NCBI GenBank assembly: GCA_017543445.1
Contig: JAFYGB010000010.1
Span: 62,001 to 126,000, forward strand
Direction of reading: 5' to 3'
DNA from: Lachnospiraceae bacterium
Lineage (GTDB): Bacteria; Bacillota; Clostridia; Lachnospirales; Lachnospiraceae
Length of the DNA: 64,000 bases
The position numbers and the translations under genes are program-made. Shown here piece after piece: positions 17,451-25,608 of the stretch. The notes below the pieces were generated by a model. The model saw only the letters and a program-made list of their open reading frames with translations, made no database searches and had not been told where the DNA came from. The number at the start of each line of letters is the position of its first letter. The first letter of the stretch is position 1.

Positions 17451-18068
17451 ATGAAACAAAAGACAGAAAATGTCACTATGAGCCTCGGCGTTTTATTGAT
17501 GGGCATCATCGTATGTGCCGGCATCTTCGGATGGATCTACGAAACACTTTTTTACTTATACAACGATGGGCGCATCGTGAAGCGAGGCTCCTGCTTCGGC
17601 CCGTGGATCGATATTTACTGTCTGGGCGGTCTGCTCATGTACTTCATGTGCAGAAAACTCACGAAAAAACCCTGGTTGGTGGCTCTGCTTTGCGGCGCGA
17701 TCTGCGGCGCGCTGGAGTACACGGCCGGGTTCATATTGGACCGTGTCAATGGCGGAAACTGGGGATGGAATTATACTACGGAGAAATTGAATTTCGGCAA
17801 TATTAACGGATACATCTGTCTGCGGTCGGTCCTGACCTTTGCGCTTTCCGGTCTGCTCCTTTTCTATGTGATCCTCCCGTGGCTGGCGTGGTTACAAAAA
17901 AAGCTCGGAGAGAAAGCATTTTCCCGAATCATCGTAACGCTGGGAGTGATCATTCTGATCGATATCGCATACAATGATATCGCAGCCTACATGTTCGGAA
18001 TGCCTAGTGCCGCGGGAATCTATCGCGACCTCGGATGGTTTAGCGACTGCTTTTTAAGAAAATTTTAA
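17451..18068 (+). CDS. CmpB-like putative ABC transporter permease (PF06541 type)
   Basis: 205 residues, about five membrane helices, with FGWIYETLFYLYNDGRIVKRG near the N terminus and EYTAGFILDRVNGGNWGWNY in the middle, matching the 'putative ABC transporter type IV' membrane family. No ATPase partner is adjacent, and transport has not been shown for the family. The ATG at 17451 follows AAAGGA with proper spacing. Divergent from the TSCPD/murG unit; the 135-base gap must hold both promoters but neither is a clear match. Confidence 0.78.
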   Translation: MKQKTENVTMSLGVLLMGIIVCAGIFGWIYETLFYLYNDGRIVKRGSCFGPWIDIYCLGGLLMYFMCRKLTKKPWLVALLCGAICGALEYTAGFILDRVNGGNWGWNYTTEKLNFGNINGYICLRSVLTFALSGLLLFYVILPWLAWLQKKLGEKAFSRIIVTLGVIILIDIAYNDIAAYMFGMPSAAGIYRDLGWFSDCFLRKF

Positions 18069-18075
18069 TAGTCTA

Positions 18076-18104
18076 TTGACGAGAAGAAAAAATATTGTTA
18101 TAAT
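18076..18104 (+). promoter_or_regulatory. Strong promoter for the small secreted protein / lipoprotein unit
   Basis: TTGACG at 18076-18081 and TATAAT at 18099-18104 with a 17-base, A-rich spacer. It predicts a leader of about 110 nt. Confidence 0.8.
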
Positions 18105-18146
18105 ACATCTAGACTATTTGAGTTATGATTAAAAGATATTAAAGAA

Positions 18147-18179
18147 TTGATTGGCAAAAGAATACGAAAAGCCAATCAA
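18147..18179 (+). promoter_or_regulatory. Leader hairpin in the 5' UTR of the secreted-protein gene
   Basis: TTGATTGGC (18147-18155) pairs perfectly with GCCAATCAA (18171-18179) across an A-rich 15-base loop. It lies in the leader about 40 bases before the ATG at 18221 and leaves the AAGGAG site free. It could stabilise the mRNA or bind a protein. Confidence 0.5.
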
Positions 18180-18220
18180 CCAAATGATTTAGAAAACAAC
18201 AGAAAAGGAGAGGCGTTACT

Positions 18221-18640
18221 ATGAAGAGAAGAACAAAGAGGATTCTGGTGGGTTTGGCGTTGGCGCTATCGGTTGTATTCTCAACATGCCTGATATTTGC
18301 CTATGAATCCGTACAAAATGTTACTATCGATGACGTTACGATCAGGTTCAAGAATTATATCAGTTCCGATATGACGTCGTCGTATGCTGAGACGCACGGA
18401 TCTACCCCGGCTCCACAGACGTATGTAAATGCGACGTTTTATTACTTTGATGAGGAGACGGAGGCATTTGGAACCATTTATCTTTATCAAGGGGTAGACG
18501 GAGCTTCAAAGGTTCAAGTGAACCAAAACTCCATAGAGCCGACTCATACAAAAGTATATTACAAGGTGGTTTCTAATCATATAGCCTCATATCATGGAGT
18601 AACGTCAAATTATCCCAACATGACTACGAATGCTCCGTGA
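18221..18640 (+). CDS. Small secreted protein of unknown function
   Basis: 139 residues. Basic start (MKRRTKR) and a hydrophobic core ILVGLALALSVVFSTCLIFA form a signal peptide, probably cut after an Ala. The mature part (~110 residues) is rich in Thr, Tyr, Asn and Val and looks beta-stranded; it has no cysteine and no recognised motif. AAAAGGAGAGG precedes the ATG. Coding sequence is more AT-rich than the flanking housekeeping genes. Overlaps nothing; the lipoprotein gene starts 31 bases on. I do not recognise a family. Confidence 0.72.
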   Translation: MKRRTKRILVGLALALSVVFSTCLIFAYESVQNVTIDDVTIRFKNYISSDMTSSYAETHGSTPAPQTYVNATFYYFDEETEAFGTIYLYQGVDGASKVQVNQNSIEPTHTKVYYKVVSNHIASYHGVTSNYPNMTTNAP

Positions 18641-18671
18641 CGTGTTAACAGAAATAACAGGTAAGATTGAC

Positions 18672-20081
18672 ATGAGAAGACTTATTCTAATCTCCATACT
18701 TTGTGTTATAGGACTTCAGCTTTTATCCTGCAAAAGCAAAACTGTTGAAATAGAAATAACAAAGCAGTCCGAAGAAATGACATCTTTAGATGAAAAAAGA
18801 ACAGAACAGTCGGATGAAACTTTATCAAATACAACAGATTCAACAGAAGATGATTCGGGAGGTCCCTTACCACGCATCACTTGGTGTGTTATGCCTTATC
18901 CTTTATTGACTGAAGATACTCTAAATGATATAAATCACCGGTTACTTGAGAACGGCATTCGGTGTCAGGTTGAAGTAATCAGAGTAAGTGACCCGGGGGT
19001 GGAGTACGAAAAGTGGTTGGAGGAGTTGAAGACTAAGGGAGAAGCTCCGGATATCATGCTTTCCGGATATTGGGAAAACGGATTCCTGGATGCGGTTGCC
19101 TTTGCAAAGAAAGAATTCTTTTCGTTGAATGAATATTTGCAAGCGGAGGAAGGCGCGGTGTTACAGAGCTCCTTCAGCGAGTTGGAGTGGAGCCGAGTCA
19201 CCATTGACGGAAATATATACACACTTCCGGGACGAAGAGATACGCTGAAAGACCAGGGTGAAGTCTATCTTTGGGTAAAAGATTCATATAGAGAGGAATT
19301 CAAGAAACATTTTGACGGTTCTTATGAGTCCTTGCATATGATGTGCAGAAATAATGCTGACGGTGAGCAGCTTATAGTTGCCGGAGATTTTTATGACAGC
19401 GTCGTACTGTCGTTTCTGGACTCAAAAGAGTTATTTTTTGCATCGTATGATCCCAGATCAAAACAAGTAATAGATTTGACAAAACGACCTAAGACTAAAG
19501 AGTTTTTACGAATGCTTTACGAGGACTACAGGGATGGGGTATGCGTGAGAGTATCCGACCCGAGTGAACTTCCGAACAATGCAGTGGCATATATATGCGC
19601 AAACAAGATCGATTCGCTGCAGGGATATACTGAGATGATATTAAGCGTTGCGCATTTTAGGTCAATTATGGCGGCGTCTTATGGTGTATTGGCATCATCT
19701 CCGAATAAGGAACTTGCGCTGAAGGTTTTGAGTGTGTGTTTCTCGGATCCCGGGATAGCTTCTCGCCTTAGTTGGATTTCAGGGGATGCGCAAAAATGGC
19801 AGAAGTTGACGGAGTATTATAATACCAGGGAGCCCAGTTCGATCACCGGATTTATTCCTGATTTGTCTATGCGTCAAAGGGAAACTATTCATCAATACAG
19901 CGATGATTTATTTGGGATCGTTAATTCAATGTATATCACAGGATCCGACGGAAAGACGGTGCTTAATTCGAATTATCTGGAGTTACTGGAAGACTTTTTT
20001 GCGGAACCAAAGGACTACGGAGATATTTTTGATGTGATCAACGAACAGTTAGATTGCTGGTTTGAAAGAAAAGGTGAATAA
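18672..20081 (+). CDS. Lipoprotein related to extracellular solute-binding proteins
   Basis: ATG at 18672 gives a lipoprotein signal (RRLILISILCVIGLQLLSC, lipobox LLSC), then a Ser/Thr/Glu linker and a domain with features of family 1 solute-binding proteins: EKWLEELKTKGEAPDIML, SGYWENGFLDA, IDGNIYTLPGRRD and late MAASYGVLASSPNKELALK. Such proteins usually bind sugars or oligosaccharides for an ABC importer, but no importer permease is nearby, so it may be a stand-alone sensor or binding protein. 469 aa. An upstream in-frame ATG (18630) would bury the signal peptide. AT-rich coding sequence. Confidence 0.72.
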   Translation: MRRLILISILCVIGLQLLSCKSKTVEIEITKQSEEMTSLDEKRTEQSDETLSNTTDSTEDDSGGPLPRITWCVMPYPLLTEDTLNDINHRLLENGIRCQVEVIRVSDPGVEYEKWLEELKTKGEAPDIMLSGYWENGFLDAVAFAKKEFFSLNEYLQAEEGAVLQSSFSELEWSRVTIDGNIYTLPGRRDTLKDQGEVYLWVKDSYREEFKKHFDGSYESLHMMCRNNADGEQLIVAGDFYDSVVLSFLDSKELFFASYDPRSKQVIDLTKRPKTKEFLRMLYEDYRDGVCVRVSDPSELPNNAVAYICANKIDSLQGYTEMILSVAHFRSIMAASYGVLASSPNKELALKVLSVCFSDPGIASRLSWISGDAQKWQKLTEYYNTREPSSITGFIPDLSMRQRETIHQYSDDLFGIVNSMYITGSDGKTVLNSNYLELLEDFFAEPKDYGDIFDVINEQLDCWFERKGE

Positions 20082-20085
20082 AACG

Positions 20086-20125
20086 ATCAACCGCTCTGCG
20101 AGGGTTTGCCGGCAGAGCGGTTGAT
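20086..20125 (+). other. Perfect 14-bp intergenic hairpin between two lipoprotein genes
   Basis: ATCAACCGCTCTGC (20086-20099) pairs with GCAGAGCGGTTGAT (20112-20125) across a 12-base loop. No T run follows, so full termination is unlikely; it may set the relative level of the two lipoproteins or protect the upstream mRNA. Confidence 0.7.
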
Positions 20126-20140
20126 GCATAAGGGGTAAAA

Positions 20141-21484
20141 ATGAAGGATTTTAAACGAATAAAACAAATGACATCAGTGTTCGGACTGAGTTTGATTCTG
20201 ACATCCTGCAGGACGAACGAAGTCGTTCAAACAACAGTTGATGATGGGAGTTCGATAATAACCATTGAGGAAGACTCTTCGCAGGCAAAAACTACGAAAG
20301 ATGAAGTTGATAATTCTAGTGGACGCACCTTTGTAAGTGATTCTTTTAATTGTTCGTTTTATACTGAGGACTATGCCTTGCACTACAGCAATCATGGCAG
20401 GCTACAGATATTTGATGTAAAAACTAAAGAGGATCATGTATACTGTTTTGATCCCGGATGTGAGCATAATCGAGGAAAAAGAAGTATTACCGGCGAGGTG
20501 CTGGAGGCAGGGTGCATCGCTTATGAACTATCGGATTCCACGGTTATGTTGAGGGATGACCGGTGTTATTTTATGAAAGATTCCGGAGAAGTGATCCAAT
20601 CGGATCTTCAGGGGATGAACCAGCGGGTTGTCGGAGCATTACCCCCTTATCTGAATTATAATATCGCACACGATATCTTCTACTCAAAGGATTCACTTTT
20701 TGTGATATTTGATCTTCCATATGAAATGATTGAAGTGAAGGATGAGAACGGCGAGTCTTCATGGATCGTCGGGGAAATGAAAGATAAAGATACCAGGGGA
20801 ATCATTCAGATCGATCTGAATAACGGAATCCGTTCGGAGGTTTTTAGCGCTGAGGACTACAATTCTTATTTGTCCCAAACAGATGTTCGGGGAGATCACA
20901 TGTATTTTGCTTATTGGTATTCTGATATCCCGTATATGGATATGTTTGGAGAGACATATGGACGGACTATTCCGGAAGAGTTGAAGGGACTATCTCCAGA
21001 GGAGTATCGGGAGGAATTAAATAAACGGAGATGGGTTGATGTTTATGATTACAACATTTCGACAGGGGAGCTCACAGCGAGTTTAAAACATAAGCATGTG
21101 GAGGAAGGTAACATTGTTTTTTGCAAGGGCTTTTTCGCGCTGAGTGAAGATGAAAACACATCCGGATTGTATCGCTATGACGGAGAGAGATTTCGTCAAC
21201 TGGATTTCGGAATACAAGCGCTGGTTCGAAGTGATGATCATCTGGTATGTTGCAGCAACAAGGCTCCGGGCGATTATATGCAGATCGATGAAAAAACGGG
21301 CGAAGTCTTAAAAAAAATTAAAACACCGGTTTCGTATGATGCTTTTTTGCCGAGAGTTATCATCGGAGAGAGTTGCTATGGTATACTCAATAAAAACGGA
21401 GTCATGGCCGCAGGCTATGTTCCAGCGAGTGATTTTTGGAATGGCGATATCACGAATGCCGTTCAATTCATGCAAGAAGAGTAA
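20141..21484 (+). CDS. Lipoprotein of unknown function, beta-rich
   Basis: 447 residues with a lipoprotein signal (SVFGLSLILTSC, lipobox LTSC) and a Ser/Thr/Asp linker. The mature part has repeated strand-like units such as RLQIFDVKTKEDHVYCFDPG, DRCYFMKDSGEVIQSDLQ, GLYRYDGERFRQLDFG and GDYMQIDEKTGEVLKK, which suggest a beta-propeller. I do not recognise a named family; it resembles other clostridial lipoproteins found near solute-binding-like lipoproteins. It probably works with the 18672 protein, from which it is separated by a hairpin. Confidence 0.68.
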   Translation: MKDFKRIKQMTSVFGLSLILTSCRTNEVVQTTVDDGSSIITIEEDSSQAKTTKDEVDNSSGRTFVSDSFNCSFYTEDYALHYSNHGRLQIFDVKTKEDHVYCFDPGCEHNRGKRSITGEVLEAGCIAYELSDSTVMLRDDRCYFMKDSGEVIQSDLQGMNQRVVGALPPYLNYNIAHDIFYSKDSLFVIFDLPYEMIEVKDENGESSWIVGEMKDKDTRGIIQIDLNNGIRSEVFSAEDYNSYLSQTDVRGDHMYFAYWYSDIPYMDMFGETYGRTIPEELKGLSPEEYREELNKRRWVDVYDYNISTGELTASLKHKHVEEGNIVFCKGFFALSEDENTSGLYRYDGERFRQLDFGIQALVRSDDHLVCCSNKAPGDYMQIDEKTGEVLKKIKTPVSYDAFLPRVIIGESCYGILNKNGVMAAGYVPASDFWNGDITNAVQFMQEE

Positions 21485-21499
21485 CTGATGTCTCTACGC

Positions 21500-21528
21500 T
21501 TGCCATTTTCCCGATTTTTTGATAGAAT
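21500..21528 (+). promoter_or_regulatory. Promoter for the cardiolipin synthase operon
   Basis: TTGCCA (21500-21505) and TAGAAT (21523-21528) with a 17-base spacer. It lies just after the preceding stop codon and about 65 bases before the chosen ATG at 21595. Confidence 0.6.
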
Positions 21529-21594
21529 AAGACTGGCGTGGTGTGCGCTAAGGGGGCATGGATCTACAAGCCCCGAAAGGATTTTGGTCAGGCA

Positions 21595-23127
21595 ATGAAA
21601 AAAGTACTGAAGGTTATATTTGGTAGAGCATTTTATACCAGTTTCAGTTTGTTGCTGCAGATCCTGCTTATGATCTGGGCGACGGGGCTGCTGGCGGGAA
21701 ACTATTTTTACTTCTCGTTGCTGCTGGATATACTGGCTATATTGATCGCTCTGCGAATCACAGTAAAATGGGATAATATCGCCTATCGTCTGGTATGGGT
21801 CTTCGTCATTTTGGCGGTCCCCGTATTCGGGCTTAGTTTGTTTGCGATGTTTGGCCGAACCAGTATCAACCGAAAGACGAAAAAACACTATATCAAGGTC
21901 GAGGGAGAGTACCTCAACCACCTGGCAGAGTTTGAGAGCTGCCTGCCGCCGGACGACGACCTGACGGGGTACGTCCACCGGCAAATGAATTACATTGACC
22001 AATACGGAGCATATCCTTCCTATCAGAATACCGACGTTAAGTTCTACTCGCCGGCGGAGGAAGCGCTGGAGGATATGTTTACGGCGCTTCGGGGTGCGAA
22101 GAAGTTCATCTTCCTCGAGTATTTCACCATCCAGAACGCGAAGGTCTGGAAGACGGTGGAGGAGATCCTGATCAGCAAGGTGAAGCAGGGCGTCGAGGTC
22201 CGCGTGATCTACGACGACTTCGGAAGCCTGAAGTTCATCGATAAGGACTTCGCGAAACGAATGAACCGCTACGGCATCCAGTGCCGGATCTTCAATCCGT
22301 TCATCCCGTTTATCTACGTGTTCATGAACCACCGCGACCATCGTAAGATCATGGTCATCGATAACGAGATCAGTTTCACCGGCGGCTTTAATCTGGCGGA
22401 TGAATACTTCAATCTCGAGTCGCCGTACGGACACTGGAAGGACAGCGGCATCCGCCTCGAGGGCGATGCGGTCCGCAACCACACGCTGATGTTCCTCGAA
22501 ATGTGGAATTTCATCAAGAAGACCGACCTGTCCGTGGCGCACTACCTGGTGCCTTACGCATACGAAGCGAAGGAGAAGGACACCTACGTGCAGCCGTACT
22601 CTGATACGCCGATCGACCATGAGCCCCTCGGGGAAAATGTTTACATGAACATCATCAAGACGGCGAAGCATCATGTATACATTACGACGCCGTACCTGAT
22701 CATCAGTGAGGAGATGAACCGCGAACTCTGTATGGCGGCGAAGCGCGGCGTGGATGTGCGCATCATCACCCCGGGTATCCCGGATAAGAAGAGTATCTTC
22801 CTGCTGACGCAGTCGTACTACGAACGCCTGATCCATGCGGGCGTCCGCATCTACCAATACTCGCCCGGTTTCATCCATGCAAAGCAGTACCTTTGCGATG
22901 ATGAGATCGCGGTCGTCGGGACCATCAACATGGATTTCCGGAGCCTGTACCTGCACTTTGAGTGCGCGACCTACCTCTATCGCTGCGAGGCGATAAAGGA
23001 CATCCGTCAGGACTTCGAGAACATGTTCCCGATCTGTGAAGAGATCACCCTCGACCTGGCGAAAAAACATACCGGATACAAAAACTTCAAACAGAGCGTG
23101 CTGCGGTTGCTCGCGCCTATGTTCTAG
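21595..23127 (+). CDS. cls: Cardiolipin synthase
   Basis: Membrane phospholipase D-superfamily enzyme that condenses two phosphatidylglycerols. Two N-terminal membrane helices (~12-75) precede two HKD motifs: HRDHRKIMVID near residue 245 and HAKQYLCDDEIAVVGT near 427, each followed by the usual Gly/Asn-rich turn (SFTGGFN, INMDFR). Starting at ATG 21595 gives 510 residues, normal for the family; an in-frame GTG at 21538 lies between the promoter and this ATG and has no site. First gene of a membrane/cell-wall operon. Confidence 0.92.
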   Translation: MKKVLKVIFGRAFYTSFSLLLQILLMIWATGLLAGNYFYFSLLLDILAILIALRITVKWDNIAYRLVWVFVILAVPVFGLSLFAMFGRTSINRKTKKHYIKVEGEYLNHLAEFESCLPPDDDLTGYVHRQMNYIDQYGAYPSYQNTDVKFYSPAEEALEDMFTALRGAKKFIFLEYFTIQNAKVWKTVEEILISKVKQGVEVRVIYDDFGSLKFIDKDFAKRMNRYGIQCRIFNPFIPFIYVFMNHRDHRKIMVIDNEISFTGGFNLADEYFNLESPYGHWKDSGIRLEGDAVRNHTLMFLEMWNFIKKTDLSVAHYLVPYAYEAKEKDTYVQPYSDTPIDHEPLGENVYMNIIKTAKHHVYITTPYLIISEEMNRELCMAAKRGVDVRIITPGIPDKKSIFLLTQSYYERLIHAGVRIYQYSPGFIHAKQYLCDDEIAVVGTINMDFRSLYLHFECATYLYRCEAIKDIRQDFENMFPICEEITLDLAKKHTGYKNFKQSVLRLLAPMF

Positions 23128-23173
23128 TTGCTGTTGAGCAAGCTAAGAAGTTTGGAAATATTAAGGAGACATT

Positions 23174-23956
23174 GTGGAAACACATCTAAAGAACCTGAAG
23201 ATCAACTATACGATCACCGGACAGGGGAGCCCCGTTTGCCTATTGCATGGCTGGGGGGCTTCCCTTGATATGTATCCGGGCGTGATCGCGAAGCTCTCGC
23301 AGTCGCACACGGTATACGCGCTGGACTTCCCGGGCATGGGTAAGAGCGACGAGCCGCCCGAACCGTGGTGTGTGGATGACTACACCGATCTGGTGACGGA
23401 TTTCTTTAACGAGATGCAGCTTACGGAGACGGCGCTCATCGGCCACTCCTTCGGCGGCCGCGTGATCGCGAAACTCATTGCCCGCCAGAAAGCGGGCGCG
23501 GCCGGGGCTTCACCGGTGCGTTTTACGAAGATCATCCTGATGGACTCCGCCGGTATCAAACCGAAGAAGAAACTCAAGGCGCGTTATAAGACCGCCACGT
23601 ACAAAATGGCGAAATTCATCTTCAAATGTCCGGTGATGAAGTTCCTCTACCCGGATTATATGGACCACATGCGTAAGCGCCGCGGTTCGGCGGATTACAA
23701 CGCCGCATCGCCCGTGATGCGCGGAACGCTGGTCCGCGTGGTCAATGAAGACCTGCAGAAGGAACTGTCGACCATCACCCAGCCCACGCTCCTCATCTGG
23801 GGCGAAAACGACACAACGACGCCGGTTTCCGACGCGCACCGCATGAAGGAACTCATCGCGGACAGCGACATCGTACTCGTGCCCGGAGGGCATTTTTCCT
23901 ACATCGATTCACCGGGGCTGGTCCTCGGGGCAATGGACGCATTTTTGAACGAGTGA
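23174..23956 (+). CDS. Alpha/beta hydrolase
   Basis: 260 residues starting with GTG at 23174 behind TAAGGAGA. Oxyanion-type HGWGAS, nucleophile elbow GHSFGG (Ser ~92), acid in WGENDTTTP (Asp ~210) and histidine in GGHFSYID (~238) form a complete catalytic triad. No signal peptide. A lid region with many lysines follows the nucleophile. The substrate is unknown; position between cls and a Mur ligase suggests an ester of lipid or envelope origin, which is inference only. Confidence 0.85.
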   Translation: METHLKNLKINYTITGQGSPVCLLHGWGASLDMYPGVIAKLSQSHTVYALDFPGMGKSDEPPEPWCVDDYTDLVTDFFNEMQLTETALIGHSFGGRVIAKLIARQKAGAAGASPVRFTKIILMDSAGIKPKKKLKARYKTATYKMAKFIFKCPVMKFLYPDYMDHMRKRRGSADYNAASPVMRGTLVRVVNEDLQKELSTITQPTLLIWGENDTTTPVSDAHRMKELIADSDIVLVPGGHFSYIDSPGLVLGAMDAFLNE

Positions 23957-24005
23957 CACCTCGGGCATCTCGGTTCGACAGGCGGTCACAAAGGAGCTTA
24001 AAACC

Positions 24006-25589
24006 ATGATGATCACAATATATCAGGGGATCATAACAGCGATAAGCACTCTTGCATTTATCGGTCTGATGCTGTATTATATGCATATGTTTCAGTTGAA
24101 CTCCTACGCAGCGGATGAACAGCTGCGCTGGATGAAGCATAATTACAACAGCCTCTTGGGCCGCTCCATGGGTGTGATCCTGTCCATACCGATCCTGCTT
24201 TTGTTCGGCAGGCACTGGTACGGGGCTGCGCCGGCGGCGATCCTGCTGTGGCTGACATTTACCGGCAACCGCCCCCGCAAGGGCATGGCGAAGAAGGATT
24301 TCGCTGTCACGAAACGTGTAAAACGTATGATGATCACGATCTTCATCATTTACGCGATCTTCCTGGCGTGGCAGATCCTTACCATCATCAACGGGACGGG
24401 TCGAGATTTCTTCTTCCCGACGTTTTGCTGTCTGCTCATGACGCCCTTCGTCATCATCGCGGCGAATATCATCAACCGCCCGATGGAGAAGCGGATCAAC
24501 CGGAAGTTCATCAACGAGGCAAAATCGATCGTAGCCGAGATGCCGGCGCTTCGCACCATCGGCATCACCGGAAGCTACGGAAAGACCAGCATGAAACATT
24601 TCGTGACGAAGCTACTGGCCGCGGACCGGAATGTTTACATGACACCGGGGAATTTCAATACCGAACTGGGCGTGACCATCGCGGTACGCCGGGATCTGAA
24701 GCCTCTGCACGAAGTCTTCGTGTGCGAGATGGGCGCGCGTCGCGTCGGCGAGATCAAAGCCGTCTGCGACATCGCGAAGCCGACATACGGCATCCTGACC
24801 TCGATCGGGCCCCAGCATCTGGAGACCTTCGGCTCCATGGAAAACATCATTCATACGAAGTTCGAACTGGCGGACGCACTGCCGAAAGACGGTACGCTGT
24901 TCGTGAACTACGACGACCCGATCCTTCGGGAGGAGGCGCCAAAGAAGGGCCTGAAGATCGTTTCCTACGGACTGGAGTGCGAGGAAGCGATGTACCGGCC
25001 GCAGAACCTGTGCTGTACAGCGCGGGGCAGCGAGTTCGACATGACATTTCCCGATGGAGAGACCGTGCATTTCACCGCACAGGTCATCGGAACGCACAAT
25101 GTGCTGAATTTAGCCGGGGCATTGGCCGTGGCGGACACCTTCGGGGTGCCGAAGCAGCACATGGTGGCACAGGTGAAGCGCGTGGAGAGCGTGGCGCACC
25201 GCCTGCAGATGAAGCAGACCGGCCGTGGCATCCTCATCGACGACGCGTACAACTCGAACCCCGTCGGAGCGAAGGCGGCGCTGGACACGCTCGCGATGTT
25301 CGACGGAATGAAGATCCTCATCACACCGGGTATGGTGGAACTGGGGGAGAAACAGGAAGAATTGAACCGCAATTTCGGCCGCCAGGCGGCAGAGAAGGCG
25401 GATGTCATCATCCTCATCGGAAAGCGGCAGACCGAGCCGATCTATGCCGGCGTGTGCGAGACCGATTTTCCGAAGGATAAACTGTTCGTGGCAGGCGACC
25501 TGCAGGAGGGACTTTCCATCGCGGACGGCTTAAAGACCGACGCGCAGAAGATCATCCTCCTGGAAAATGACCTCCCGGACAACTATTGA
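24006..25589 (+). CDS. Membrane-anchored MurF-like ligase (UDP-MurNAc-tripeptide:D-Ala-D-Ala ligase)
   Basis: The soluble part is a Mur ligase: ATP loop GITGSYGKTSMKHF (~186-199), central domain FVCEMGARRVGEIK and SIGPQHLETFGS, and C-terminal domain LIDDAYNSNPVGAKAALDTL with MVELGEKQEE. The next gene is ddl, so D-Ala-D-Ala addition (MurF) is the most likely reaction. Unusually, the first ~175 residues form about four membrane helices (e.g. LMLYYMHMFQLN, VILSIPILLLFG), absent from textbook MurF. It could instead be a dedicated paralogue acting at the membrane. 527 aa. Confidence 0.8.
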   Translation: MMITIYQGIITAISTLAFIGLMLYYMHMFQLNSYAADEQLRWMKHNYNSLLGRSMGVILSIPILLLFGRHWYGAAPAAILLWLTFTGNRPRKGMAKKDFAVTKRVKRMMITIFIIYAIFLAWQILTIINGTGRDFFFPTFCCLLMTPFVIIAANIINRPMEKRINRKFINEAKSIVAEMPALRTIGITGSYGKTSMKHFVTKLLAADRNVYMTPGNFNTELGVTIAVRRDLKPLHEVFVCEMGARRVGEIKAVCDIAKPTYGILTSIGPQHLETFGSMENIIHTKFELADALPKDGTLFVNYDDPILREEAPKKGLKIVSYGLECEEAMYRPQNLCCTARGSEFDMTFPDGETVHFTAQVIGTHNVLNLAGALAVADTFGVPKQHMVAQVKRVESVAHRLQMKQTGRGILIDDAYNSNPVGAKAALDTLAMFDGMKILITPGMVELGEKQEELNRNFGRQAAEKADVIILIGKRQTEPIYAGVCETDFPKDKLFVAGDLQEGLSIADGLKTDAQKIILLENDLPDNY

Positions 25590-25608
25590 TCAAAGGAAGT
25601 AAAAACAC

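Noticed and set aside
21463..23070. 535-codon minus-strand open frame over cls
   Set aside because: Antisense shadow of a clear cardiolipin synthase gene created by its codon pattern.
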